Source: Candidatus Heimdallarchaeota archaeon LC_2
GTDB lineage: Archaea; Asgardarchaeota; Heimdallarchaeia; Heimdallarchaeales; Kariarchaeaceae
Direction: 5' to 3'
Assembly (NCBI GenBank): GCA_001940725.1
Contig: MDVR01000014.1
Location: forward strand, 27,945-55,862
Length of the DNA stretch: 27,918 bases
Positions 15,677 through 24,086 of the stretch are shown here, in pieces; position 1 is the stretch's first letter; each line of letters starts with the position of its first letter. Under the pieces are notes generated by a model. That model searched no databases and had not been told where the DNA came from. It saw nothing but the letters and a program-made list of their open reading frames with translations. The position numbers and the translations under genes are program-made.

Positions 15677-17050
15677 TTAGTTTTTATAATATTTTTTTAA
15701 CCTTTGAGGAACCAATTCAAAAAAGCGTACTAAGTCGACAATAGATTTTATTGTTGAGGTTTCATTTGGTCCATGAACATTCCATCCAATGGCACCAATA
15801 TCAATTGTTTGGATATCATGTTTAGCAAAGAACCTGCCATCTGTTGCTCCCCCCCTTTCAGCACTTTTATCGGGATAACCTAATTCATTCAAAATATTGG
15901 TGGTTGATTCCACCAAAGGAGAGTTATCGGGAGTAGCAATGAATCCAATTGATTTCTTAACAACCATATCAAGGTCCCAGTTAATTTCATCTAAAATTAA
16001 AAGAAGCGCACCATCAAGCTCTTCAGCGTTTTTATCTAACATCGCCCGAATATCAATCTCCATATTCCAACTGTTAGCTTCATTATGTATCACATTTGCT
16101 GTTGAATTTATCCCGTAATCTGATTGAGCCTGAGTTTCAAAAGAGATATCCATAACTTTAGATCCAAATTCGAGTAAAGCCTTTAGACCCTCATCAAATT
16201 CATGTTCTTCTCCCTCATCGCTAGGTATAATATATTCCAATTCTATTTTATCTGGTACAACATTTATTTTGACAAAACTTCCGGAAATAGAAACTGGAAA
16301 ATATCCATTTTCTTGCAGAAATATCATTCCCTCTTTTAAACAGTGGATATCCTTTTCCTTTTTGTAATAAGCTGCATGACTGGTTAGTGAACTGACGATA
16401 TTTGTTTGAAATATCTTTTTCTCTTTTTTCCCTAATACTTTTCTGAATGATTTTTTTGAAGATATAAATATATCAAATACGTTTCTTCTCCTTGTAATTA
16501 TTTCCATACCTGCTGCATCAGCAGTAATTACGTACAAAGGTAGTTTATTTTCTCTTGCTAGATAATCTACAATAATTTTAGTCCCATCCTCACCACCTAT
16601 TTCTTCATCCCCGGTTATTGCAAAATAAATTGAAAGATCTGATTTTGCGATTTCAGGTAAAGCAATCATCAAAGCCGCAATTCCACTTTTCATATCTGAT
16701 ACACCCCTTCCTTTTACAATTTCTTCACCTAATTCTTCATCAATGATTAAGGTTCGAGGATCAGTTTCCCATCTATCATCCCATGGAACTACATCAACAT
16801 GCCCGTTAAATAAGATCGAAGGTTCAATACCATCTCTATGTGCTAAAATTGAATGATGCCCTTTTGATTCAAAGTATTCAACATCAAAATCATATTTTTT
16901 AAGTAAAGGTTCAATTTCTTTTTCGAACAAATCCTTGACCTCCTTCCCTGGTAAGTTTTCATTTGTTCGAGTATCATACCTTACCAGCCTTTCCAATAAT
17001 GAAATAACTTTGTGCACAATAAATAAAATATTATTTGTTCTATTAATCAT
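15677..17050 (-). CDS. M20 family metallopeptidase (ArgE/DapE-like deacylase)
   Basis: Two-zinc amidohydrolase of about 457 residues. The metal ligands are seen as NGHVDVVPW (His/Asp pair), GRGVSDMKSG (bridging Asp), DEEIGGEDG (catalytic Glu-Glu), an Asp in the TADAAG strand, and the C-terminal HGPNE (His). The lid domain between them (about 190-300) contains a Lys-rich segment with many charged residues. The family removes N-acyl groups from amino acids (acetylornithine, succinyl-DAP, acetyl-lysine) or cleaves dipeptides. No arg or lys operon genes adjoin, so the substrate is open. ATG at 17050 is preferred; the frame can begin five codons earlier at TTG 17065. A GTG nearer the conserved LLERLVRYDT motif is also possible. 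Confidence 0.88.
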   Translation of the reverse strand: MINRTNNILFIVHKVISLLERLVRYDTRTNENLPGKEVKDLFEKEIEPLLKKYDFDVEYFESKGHHSILAHRDGIEPSILFNGHVDVVPWDDRWETDPRTLIIDEELGEEIVKGRGVSDMKSGIAALMIALPEIAKSDLSIYFAITGDEEIGGEDGTKIIVDYLARENKLPLYVITADAAGMEIITRRRNVFDIFISSKKSFRKVLGKKEKKIFQTNIVSSLTSHAAYYKKEKDIHCLKEGMIFLQENGYFPVSISGSFVKINVVPDKIELEYIIPSDEGEEHEFDEGLKALLEFGSKVMDISFETQAQSDYGINSTANVIHNEANSWNMEIDIRAMLDKNAEELDGALLLILDEINWDLDMVVKKSIGFIATPDNSPLVESTTNILNELGYPDKSAERGGATDGRFFAKHDIQTIDIGAIGWNVHGPNETSTIKSIVDLVRFFELVPQRLKKYYKN

Positions 17051-17152
17051 TTTATGTGAAATCAAACTTAGGAAGAAAATTTATACTATTTTGAAAGAAA
17101 TGAAAAATAACCATATAAAAACAAATTTATTAATATTATAAATTAAAAAACT

Positions 17153-17791
17153 GTGAAGAAAATTGTGATGATAGGATTTATCATAATTACATCATTGATA
17201 ATCACAGGTATTACTTCAGCACAATTCTCAAGCATTACTTACAAAAATTTGAATAATAAGGATGTAAGATTATCAGAATTTTTAGGCGAACCCTTAATTG
17301 TGGATGCATTTGCAACATGGTGTGAGCCTTGTAAAATTGAAATGGGTCATCTAGAAGAAATTTATAAAATCTCAAATAATGAACTAAACATCTTATCATT
17401 AAGTGTTTCAGCCGCTAGTGAAAGCATTGAGGAAGTGGAAGATTTTCAAAATGAATATAATGCACGTTGGCATTTTGGAATAGATCACAATAAGGAATTC
17501 ACCGAAGAATTTCAGGTAAGTTTTATTCCAAGTATGTATCTATTTGATTCAAATGGAGTATTAGTTAAAAGCTGGACAGGAATAACAGAAGCTAATGTGA
17601 TTATTGATGAATTAAAATCCTCTTTATCGTTAGAATTAGAAAATGTTGAATACAATGCATTAGATGGAATATCAGAACAATTATCCTCAAACAAACTTTT
17701 TCAATTAACAAGTTCCTTTCTTATTGTTACAGTTGCATACGTTATATTTGTACCCACCAGCACTAAAAAAGTATTACCTGAAAAAGTCTAA
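17153..17791 (+). CDS. Secreted, membrane-anchored TlpA-like thioredoxin (second copy)
   Basis: Paralogue of the product at 15011, 212 residues. Signal peptide (1-23, ending TSA), thioredoxin fold with WCEPC (C57, C60) as in TlpA/ResA/CcmG, a cis-Pro in FIPSMYLFD, and a C-terminal TM helix (about 182-200). The WCxPC site is typical of reducing TlpA-type proteins, whereas the first copy has CGVC, so the two may act in opposite directions (maturation of exported metal sites versus disulfide formation). GTG start; an AT-rich TATA-like CATATAAAAAC lies at 17111-17121. It is divergent from the M20 peptidase gene. Confidence 0.86.
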   Translation: MKKIVMIGFIIITSLIITGITSAQFSSITYKNLNNKDVRLSEFLGEPLIVDAFATWCEPCKIEMGHLEEIYKISNNELNILSLSVSAASESIEEVEDFQNEYNARWHFGIDHNKEFTEEFQVSFIPSMYLFDSNGVLVKSWTGITEANVIIDELKSSLSLELENVEYNALDGISEQLSSNKLFQLTSSFLIVTVAYVIFVPTSTKKVLPEKV

Positions 17792-17952
17792 ATCATTTAA
17801 TCACATGAAATAATGAAATTTTATTGAAAAGATAGTTGTTTACCTTGTTCTGATTCCATTTGAATCTTACTTGGCTGACAAAGTTTGAACACAAAGTTTT
17901 ATACGTTTTTGTTAATTTTACATTTGATACTAATCAATAGTAGGTAAACAAC

Positions 17953-18843
17953 TTGGAAATCGAATTTTACAATATTTTAAAATCTGGAGCATATGAAAAA
18001 ATGAGGGTTACTAAGTTCTCATTTAAGGACACAAGAAGGATAGTAGTTTACAATCCATTTGCAAAAGAATTATGGCAACTAAATGGTTCTAATTTACATC
18101 CTGAATTAATACGGCTTACAGATTATGCAATGAACTTACTCAAAAAAGATTTAAAAGTTAGGCATAGAATAAAAGTTGTAAAATCAGAGGATTCGTTAGC
18201 TAAATTTGAGTATTTGCTGAATTTAGCAAAAAATCCTGAACTTGCAGAGAAAGAAGCCAATGCTCCTGAGAAGAAACCAGCAAAAAAACCTTCTAAAAAA
18301 GCAACTAGGAAGGCTGCTAAAAAACCTACTAAGAAAAAAGTAGTGAAAAAAATTCAGAAGGAAGAAGTCAAGAAAGAAAGCAAAAAAAGCCCAAAAAAGA
18401 AGCTTCCAAGAGCTGAACCTTCATCTGTGCCTCAGATTAATTTACCAACTCCGAGTAAAAAATCAACTTTGGGTATTGCAAAAGGTGATTTAGATGACGA
18501 TGGATCTCCTGTCAAAATGGTGGAAGAGTTTCAAATTGCATATTATGATGCATCTGGTGGTGCTAAATTGTTAATTGAAGAATTAGAGGACTCTATTAGT
18601 GAAGGTGAAGGTCACACATCTTTAGTTTCTCACATCCAATTAATAAATGAGTTAGTTAAGTCAAAATCATCAAATGCAAACGCGAGAAAGGAATTAGAAA
18701 AATCAATTATAGAACTCACAGATGCATTATTTCCGTTACCAGCAGCCAAAAAACCTGTTAAGAAAAAAGCAACCAAGAAAACTGCTAAAAAACCTGTTAA
18801 GAAAAAAGCAACTAAAAAAGCAAAAAAAACAACTAAGAAATAA
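17953..18843 (+). CDS. Histone-H1-like lysine-rich protein
   Basis: Protein of 296 residues. Residues 1-95 form a globular domain of unknown family (MEIEFYNILKSG..., with WQL and a helical C-terminal part). Residues about 98-155 are a Lys/Ala/Pro-rich segment of KKPxKK and KKxxKK units. Residues 170-255 form a second, acidic globular helical domain, and residues 257-296 are again a Lys/Ala/Pro tail containing a 13-residue repeat. Such tails occur in eukaryotic histone H1 and bacterial HU/Hc1-like proteins and bind DNA by charge. The start is TTG at 17953, ten bases after an AGGT; ATG 18001 would cut the first domain. Not a core archaeal histone: there is no histone fold. A role in DNA or nucleoid binding is inference. 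Confidence 0.8.
   Translation: MEIEFYNILKSGAYEKMRVTKFSFKDTRRIVVYNPFAKELWQLNGSNLHPELIRLTDYAMNLLKKDLKVRHRIKVVKSEDSLAKFEYLLNLAKNPELAEKEANAPEKKPAKKPSKKATRKAAKKPTKKKVVKKIQKEEVKKESKKSPKKKLPRAEPSSVPQINLPTPSKKSTLGIAKGDLDDDGSPVKMVEEFQIAYYDASGGAKLLIEELEDSISEGEGHTSLVSHIQLINELVKSKSSNANARKELEKSIIELTDALFPLPAAKKPVKKKATKKTAKKPVKKKATKKAKKTTKK
18745..18822 (+). repeat. Two 39-bp in-gene repeats encoding AKKPVKKKATKK units
   Basis: Starts at 18745 and 18784, period 39 bp (13 codons). The two units translate AKKPVKKKATKKT and AKKPVKKKATKKA. They differ only at a few bases, mostly synonymous, so the Lys tail has grown by recent duplication. Confidence 0.75.
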
Positions 18844-18956
18844 CCTTATTATCAAATAATGAAGAAAAATAAATTTATTTCGCAGAAAATCATGTACGTT
18901 TATCTAAGCTTAAAGCTAAATCAAAATCACGTCGATTTTATTAAGGAAATATCACC

Positions 18957-20669
18957 ATGAGCAGTCAACCTAATAAAATCGGTAATTCAATTGATTCAGA
19001 TATTATTGATAGAGCAAATATGATGTTTTTTGAAGATGAAGATTCTTTTCCTTCCGAATCAAAAAATGCATTTAATTCTTCAATAAAAAAAGGATGGTTG
19101 ACCCGTCAATATTTTAGTAAAGGGAGACATGACCTCGTTCTACCAGCCTGGCTCCTCGGGAAAATTGGGCCAGATGGTGAAGGGCGTCATGGAATATCTG
19201 GTATACCGGTATTGAAAAACTCCGATTTAAGAAGTTATTCCGCGTTAGGGAGCCCAGATTCAGAGGAAGAGCCTGTTGTTGATCATCGTGGAGGAATAAT
19301 CCCCGTTCCGGGATCATATACGCTTATGTTTGGAACTCTAATTAATGATAGGCCTTTCTATTCTTCTGAAATCGGTAAAGTTCGTATTGAACTAAATGAA
19401 GAAGGTTATCCCATTGTGAGTGTTTATTGGGAATTAGAAGATGGAGATACAATGGTTTATGACTTATTCGCAGATTGTGATGATAATGATAATGAGATGC
19501 TTACTGTTTCTGTTGTAAGAGGTTTTTCTGATCATCAATTATTTGTTACTATTTGTCCAATGGATCAAGATGGGATCACTGAAATATCTTCTATTGAATA
19601 TGATCCAAAATCTTTGATATTAACAATGGATAATCTCCCTCAAATAAAAATCAGCAAACCACCAATTAGGGTGGTTACTATCCCTGTCGTAAAGGGCCAT
19701 GCTGGGAGGCAGATAAATCAAGCGGCAGCAGCGTCTACCAGTGTTGTATGTCCTGCAAAACTTGGATCTTGGGCAGCTGCATTTCCGGTTAGAGAGAGTC
19801 CAACTTTAATCATCCAATTAACAGGAAATAATATTGAAGAATTGGAAGAATTGGATATGGATGATGTAGAACTCAAATGGGAGGAGACGATGGAAAACAT
19901 TCCGAAAATTAATACATCAAATGAAAAAGTTGATCGACTTTTCAAATCCAGTGCTTGCGTATTGAGACTCCTAGCAGATGTGAAAAAATCAATAATTACT
20001 GTCGGACCTTCAATGCAAGAAGAAATTTGGATACCAGCTTTACCCTTTCAAATTCTGGCTTTAGATAGATTAGGTTTTGCTGAAACTATTAGTGAAGCAA
20101 TATTGGACAATGTTTATCAGGTTATTGATGCAGGGGGGCTCACAACCCAAACAAAACAGTGGGATAGTCAAGGAGCTTTAATTTTAGCTATTGCAAATCA
20201 CTTTTATTATACAAACGATATAAATTGGCTTGGTGAAAAATATTCAGGGCTCAAAAGAATAAGTGATTGGCTATCTAGACAACGAAAAAGGACGGATAAA
20301 AAAATTGATAATTTATCGATTCCGGGTTTATTATCAAAAGGAAGCCTTTCTTGGTATGATCCAATGTATTGGAAATACGATTATTTCTATTCGCATAATT
20401 TTTGGTGTGCTGGTGGTTTAAAAGCATTAATGAATTTAGCTGAGCATTTAGGTCGACATGGTGAAAAAGAAAAATTTGAAATAGAATTAGAAAAGTATAA
20501 ACAAGATCTTGATGATTCCATTACTAATGTCTATCAAAATGAGTATTTACCAGCTGGACCTCTACAAAGGGATAATGCAGGGATGATATTTAATCTCTAT
20601 GCTTTCTATCCTTTATCTCTTTATCTTCCTGAATTCCAACCATTAGCGAAAACTGTGAAAAATCAATAA
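18957..20669 (+). CDS. Six-hairpin glycosidase-like protein, 5' part of a gene broken by tandem duplication
   Basis: N-terminal beta-sandwich domain (about residues 30-330) followed by an (alpha/alpha)6-barrel with the motif GPSMQEEIWIPALPFQIL and an active-site-like run around KGSLSWYDPMYWKYDYFYSH. This is the glycogen debranching/GH15/GH63-type 'six-hairpin glycosidase' layout. The exact family and catalytic acids are not certain. The frame runs into a second copy of its own bases 19984-20660 (copy 2 at 20658-21334). Because the copies are offset by 674 bp, translation shifts and stops after TVKNQ. Removing one copy restores one uninterrupted gene of 762 codons (761 residues), 18957 to 21916. 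ATG with AAGGA about ten bases upstream. The broken product would lack the last 190 or so residues of the barrel. Confidence 0.8.
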   Translation: MSSQPNKIGNSIDSDIIDRANMMFFEDEDSFPSESKNAFNSSIKKGWLTRQYFSKGRHDLVLPAWLLGKIGPDGEGRHGISGIPVLKNSDLRSYSALGSPDSEEEPVVDHRGGIIPVPGSYTLMFGTLINDRPFYSSEIGKVRIELNEEGYPIVSVYWELEDGDTMVYDLFADCDDNDNEMLTVSVVRGFSDHQLFVTICPMDQDGITEISSIEYDPKSLILTMDNLPQIKISKPPIRVVTIPVVKGHAGRQINQAAAASTSVVCPAKLGSWAAAFPVRESPTLIIQLTGNNIEELEELDMDDVELKWEETMENIPKINTSNEKVDRLFKSSACVLRLLADVKKSIITVGPSMQEEIWIPALPFQILALDRLGFAETISEAILDNVYQVIDAGGLTTQTKQWDSQGALILAIANHFYYTNDINWLGEKYSGLKRISDWLSRQRKRTDKKIDNLSIPGLLSKGSLSWYDPMYWKYDYFYSHNFWCAGGLKALMNLAEHLGRHGEKEKFEIELEKYKQDLDDSITNVYQNEYLPAGPLQRDNAGMIFNLYAFYPLSLYLPEFQPLAKTVKNQ

Positions 20670-21334
20670 TTACTGTCGGACCTTCAATGCAAGAAGAAAT
20701 TTGGATACCAGCTTTACCCTTTCAAATTCTGGCTTTAGATAGATTAGGTTTTGCTGAAACTATTAGTGAAGCAATATTGGACAATGTTTATCAGGTTATT
20801 GATGCAGGGGGGCTCACAACCCAAACAAAACAGTGGGATAGTCAAGGAGCTTTAATTTTAGCTATTGCAAATCACTTTTATTATACAAACGATATAAATT
20901 GGCTTGGTGAAAAATATTCAGGGCTCAAAAGAATAAGTGATTGGCTATCTAGACAACGAAAAAGGACGGATAAAAAAATTGATAATTTATCGATTCCGGG
21001 TTTATTATCAAAAGGAAGCCTTTCTTGGTATGATCCAATGTATTGGAAATACGATTATTTCTATTCGCATAATTTTTGGTGTGCTGGTGGTTTAAAAGCA
21101 TTAATGAATTTAGCTGAGCATTTAGGTCGACATGGTGAAAAAGAAAAATTTGAAATAGAATTAGAAAAGTATAAACAAGATCTTGATGATTCCATTACTA
21201 ATGTCTATCAAAATGAGTATTTACCAGCTGGACCTCTACAAAGGGATAATGCAGGGATGATATTTAATCTCTATGCTTTCTATCCTTTATCTCTTTATCT
21301 TCCTGAATTCCAACCATTAGCGAAAACTGTGAAA
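19984..21334 (+). repeat. Perfect direct tandem duplication, 677-bp copies
   Basis: Copy 1 is 19984-20660 and copy 2 is 20658-21334; start-to-start offset is 674 bp. I saw no mismatch. Copy 1 begins within six A's (19983-19988); the junction has only five (20658-20662). TGTGAAA occurs at both ends of the unit (19979-19985 and 20654-20660), a microhomology suited to slippage or unequal exchange. A unit of 675 bp joined exactly there would have kept frame. The missing A makes it 674 and breaks the gene. Confidence 0.9.
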
Positions 21335-21916
21335 TGGTTATTAGATAATTATGTGCATGATGGTGGCTTATTAATAGATCAACCTTGGAATGCATTTGGA
21401 ACTTATCATGCAATCCTTTTAGCACAATCATGTCGATATTTAGATTTAAACACCGATGTACTCTCAATTATAGAATTTTTAGTTGCTAATGTAACGAATT
21501 ATCAAGGATGGGCAGAAGGTATTTCTCCATTGTCAAGAAAAGGATCGGTTGGTGATTCACCAAGTGGATTTACGGCAGCAGAATGGGTTAATCTTATTTT
21601 AGATTTATTTGCTGAACAAAAATTTAGTGGTCCTCCAATATTATTGAAAGGAATGCCTATAGATTGGTTAAAGAAGGGAGTAAAAGCTAATGATTTAATT
21701 CTATTCTTTGAATCTACTCTAGATATTGAAGCTATATTGAATGGAGAAATCTTGACTATAAAGTGGGATTATAAATCTAATTCAGATTCATTGCCACATT
21801 TGTTTTTACCTTATCCATTGAAATCCCCAGATCAATCTATCGTCACAATTGCATCAAAGGAAATTATCCTACCTTCAAAATCTGGTAAGTTAGAATTACA
21901 ATTAAATCTATCTTAA
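20687..21916 (+). CDS. Six-hairpin glycosidase-like protein, 3' part (same broken gene)
   Basis: Holds the second copy of the duplicated segment plus the unique 3' end of the gene: barrel helices (HAILLAQSCRYLD, SPSGFTAAEWVNLIL) and a short beta-sandwich tail. The listed ATG 20687 is an internal methionine of the ancestral frame (in GPSMQEEIW), not a natural start, and no promoter or ribosome site precedes it. It should be read together with 18957-20669 as one gene. Where copies overlap, the two protein sequences are identical residue for residue, including codon choice. The gene is either freshly duplicated or wrongly assembled. Confidence 0.8.
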   Translation: MQEEIWIPALPFQILALDRLGFAETISEAILDNVYQVIDAGGLTTQTKQWDSQGALILAIANHFYYTNDINWLGEKYSGLKRISDWLSRQRKRTDKKIDNLSIPGLLSKGSLSWYDPMYWKYDYFYSHNFWCAGGLKALMNLAEHLGRHGEKEKFEIELEKYKQDLDDSITNVYQNEYLPAGPLQRDNAGMIFNLYAFYPLSLYLPEFQPLAKTVKWLLDNYVHDGGLLIDQPWNAFGTYHAILLAQSCRYLDLNTDVLSIIEFLVANVTNYQGWAEGISPLSRKGSVGDSPSGFTAAEWVNLILDLFAEQKFSGPPILLKGMPIDWLKKGVKANDLILFFESTLDIEAILNGEILTIKWDYKSNSDSLPHLFLPYPLKSPDQSIVTIASKEIILPSKSGKLELQLNLS

Positions 21917-22015
21917 AGAAAAAATAGTATAAAATTAATAATTAATATATAAAAATACTATAAAAAAAAAATATTATTCAATTGTAAAATAATAGATCAA
22001 AATCTTAAATACTAT

Positions 22016-22026
22016 ACAGTTACTGT
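22016..22026 (+). promoter_or_regulatory. Palindrome in the promoter of the HxlR-type gene
   Basis: ACAGT-T-ACTGT, a perfect 11-bp dyad, lies ten bases before the ATG at 22037 and just after a TATA-like CTTAAATAC (22003-22011). A bound dimer would block transcription, so autoregulation by the encoded protein is likely. No second copy was seen in the window. Confidence 0.45.
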
Positions 22027-22036
22027 TAGATTTGTT

Positions 22037-22447
22037 ATGAGCAATTTGTCCAAAAGTCAAGAAGATGATTGTGCATTTAATTTCGCAACCAAGGTCATAA
22101 GTCCTAAATGGAATATTAATATTATTTTGGAATTTATCACCCAAGGCGGATCATTAAGCTTCAGTCAAATTTCAGAAAGAATTCCTGAAATTAGTCCCAG
22201 AATGTTATCTATGAGAATTAAATATCTAATTGAAAATAAAATGTTGTCAACTATTGAAAATATTGACAAACCCAAGAAATTAAGATATGAATTAACAGAG
22301 GGTGGTATTAAACTGGCTGTGGTATTGAAAACAATAAGAGAATGGAGTATAGAGTTTGGTACTTGCACCAATGAAAAATGCATTAAGAACTTATGCAGAC
22401 ACGGAGAAGCAATCACTAAGCTATTAGAGCTTAATACAATGAATTAA
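22037..22447 (+). CDS. HxlR-family winged-helix regulator
   Basis: Protein of 136 residues with the HxlR layout: an N-terminal cysteine (C12, in DDCAF), then SPKWNINIILEF, the recognition helix region SFSQISERIPEISPRMLSMRIKYLIE, and the wing followed by YELTEGG. HxlR proteins respond to aldehydes, quinones, disulfides or oxidants, often through a conserved N-terminal Cys. Here the C-terminal tail adds C110-x4-C115-x4-C120, which together with C12 could bind a metal or form regulatory disulfides; that is unusual for the family. The gene has its own dyad operator. It converges on the next gene, sharing TTAA as stop codons. Confidence 0.87.
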   Translation: MSNLSKSQEDDCAFNFATKVISPKWNINIILEFITQGGSLSFSQISERIPEISPRMLSMRIKYLIENKMLSTIENIDKPKKLRYELTEGGIKLAVVLKTIREWSIEFGTCTNEKCIKNLCRHGEAITKLLELNTMN

Positions 22448-23289
22448 TTTCTTCTACGAAAAATAAGGATTATTAGTATTATTGTCAATAATAGTGATGA
22501 ATTTAGAGTAAAAAAATCTCTGTTAATGAAAGTAGGTGGTATCAGTATAACAAACTCGATAGATTGTTCCATTGTGACTTTGCCTAAATTTATCCCGTTT
22601 GAATCAACGTACTTGTTAGCATCTATTCGGTATTTGTATTCGAACAACACACCTGTTTGTTTTTTATAGCTCAACCTAATGTCAAATTCTCCTTCATGAA
22701 AAGAGCCATTCAATAATTTATTTTGTACATTAGGTAAATTTGTGGGTTGATCTAGTAGTAAGTTTTCTATTTCAGGATTTAATTTGGAAGAAAAATCAAA
22801 AATAATCAGGTCCTCTTCCATAATCGGCATTGACCTAAAGTAAACAGGAATATCAGAAATGTTTCTTACGCTTAATAACTCAGGATATGATGCCTTAAAA
22901 ACGTCAATCCATTTTTCAGTTCCCTCAAAAGTTAATGGTACTAGAATTGGAAATGAACCTGCTGGATAATAATAAGTTTCACCCCCAACCAATTGACTTT
23001 CAAGTAGTACAGAACCTTCAAATTCAACATCTCCATATCCAAAATATGTATAATTATATCCTAAGTTGTGAATAGAATTTATTTTGAATTCAGTCACGGG
23101 TAAGTTATTTTCTTTCAGTAATATAGTGTCGTTGATATTTATGTCAACAGAATGTATATACGCAATTCTATAATCATTTGCTGGACCCCAAACAGTTATT
23201 GTAGCTCCACTGGAGTAATTAATTGAATTAAAAAAAATCGATATTATAATAATGGAAACGAAAATAATTCGATTGTTCTTAATCACCAA
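22444..23289 (-). CDS. Secreted protein with C-terminal membrane anchor, function unknown
   Basis: Protein of 281 residues: signal peptide (about 1-29), a large external region of beta-strand character (about 30-255), and a C-terminal TM helix (LLLTIILIILIF) followed by RRRN. This plan resembles archaeal surface proteins anchored by a C-terminal helix. No cysteines, metal sites or catalytic motif are seen. The start is TTG 23289 or, one codon on, GTG 23286, which sits 27 nt from a TATA box (23309-23317); no ATG is available at the signal peptide. It is transcribed alone. Confidence 0.75.
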   Translation of the reverse strand: MVIKNNRIIFVSIIIISIFFNSINYSSGATITVWGPANDYRIAYIHSVDININDTILLKENNLPVTEFKINSIHNLGYNYTYFGYGDVEFEGSVLLESQLVGGETYYYPAGSFPILVPLTFEGTEKWIDVFKASYPELLSVRNISDIPVYFRSMPIMEEDLIIFDFSSKLNPEIENLLLDQPTNLPNVQNKLLNGSFHEGEFDIRLSYKKQTGVLFEYKYRIDANKYVDSNGINLGKVTMEQSIEFVILIPPTFINRDFFTLNSSLLLTIILIILIFRRRN

Positions 23290-23308
23290 TTAAAGAATAT
23301 TTTTAATT

Positions 23309-23317
23309 AATATAAAT
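23309..23317 (-). promoter_or_regulatory. TATA box of the secreted-protein gene
   Basis: Minus strand ATTTATATT, centred 24-27 nt before the TTG/GTG start pair at 23289/23286. Leaderless transcript expected. Confidence 0.4.
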
Positions 23318-23336
23318 CATTATCAATAATAGAAAC

Positions 23337-24086
23337 TTATGTAACTTTGATATCATGTTTCTTCAATAATAATTCAATTTCCGCAAAAGATTCCAACTTT
23401 ACCACTGCATAACCACCTTGATAAATTTCGAAGTTCAATTCATTTACTCGGTTCCTAATCTGATTTGTAATGAAGGGGCTTGTTTCTTTTTGTGGAAGAA
23501 TATAAATTCGTTTATCTTCTTCATCAATTAGAATTACATCATGCGTGGATTTGATAAAACCAGTATCATTATATTCATATAATTTTTTATCTTCAATCCA
23601 AAATATTCTCAAACGAGGCCTAGCAACCAGATCAATAATATGGTTTTTTAGCTTAGTTGCAAAATCAAGGGTCAGTTCAGCAGTTTCTTTTATCCTGGAT
23701 AAATATAATTTCAAATATGGCTCAATTAAGCCTGAAGCCCTTCTGATTTCGGGTAACTGATCTGTCTCAAATATCAACACAATTCCAACTTTCGAACCAT
23801 GTTCAATTAATCTTTCATCTTGAGCTCCTGAAGCTTTTATAAATTCAGAATAATAAAGAGATTTTAGATCCGATGTTCCTTTCACAGGCAATGGTCCAAT
23901 CATTTTACTTGCATCTGAATCATTATCTTCTTCCAATCCTGCTAGAGATACAAGATGCAGAGCTGTAATTAATGCGTTATCTTCTGGAATATCTGATAGG
24001 TTTGCGATTACGTCTGGCCCAGAATCACCTACAACTGTTACTATTAAACCTTTTATAAGGGACTTATCGGGATGTAAATCGACCAT
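23337..24086 (-). CDS. Longin-like domain protein (Asgard-type), function unknown
   Basis: Protein of 249 residues. Residues 10-130 follow the pattern of the longin-like module frequent in Asgard archaeal proteins: strand GLIVTVVGDSGPDVI, a helix with ALITALHLVSLAGL, then MIGPLPVKG, SLYYSEFIKAS, DERLIEHGSKVGIVLIFE and a long helix. The rest (about 150-249) is an alpha/beta region with an Arg-Pro-Arg-Leu strand and a final amphipathic helix. Longin folds bind small GTPases and membranes in eukaryotes; whether this one does is not known. ATG 24086 with GGAG nine bases before it. The same opening motif is seen at the cut end of the gene starting at 26793. Family call by eye, moderate. Confidence 0.5.
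   Translation of the reverse strand: MVDLHPDKSLIKGLIVTVVGDSGPDVIANLSDIPEDNALITALHLVSLAGLEEDNDSDASKMIGPLPVKGTSDLKSLYYSEFIKASGAQDERLIEHGSKVGIVLIFETDQLPEIRRASGLIEPYLKLYLSRIKETAELTLDFATKLKNHIIDLVARPRLRIFWIEDKKLYEYNDTGFIKSTHDVILIDEEDKRIYILPQKETSPFITNQIRNRVNELNFEIYQGGYAVVKLESFAEIELLLKKHDIKVT

Noticed and set aside
18268..18400. Low-complexity Lys codon runs as a non-coding repeat or CRISPR-like array
   Set aside because: Units are irregular, inside an open frame, and encode a Lys/Ala/Pro tail.
17953..18843. Archaeal core histone
   Set aside because: No histone-fold helix pattern; only H1-like Lys-rich tails are present.
19718..19945. Minus-strand open frame of 75 codons
   Set aside because: Antisense shadow of the glycosidase-like gene without promoter or protein-like composition.
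18957..21916. Two separate paralogous glycosidase genes in tandem
   Set aside because: The shared part is identical at the DNA level, the second has no own promoter or N-terminal domain, and removing one copy restores a single reading frame.
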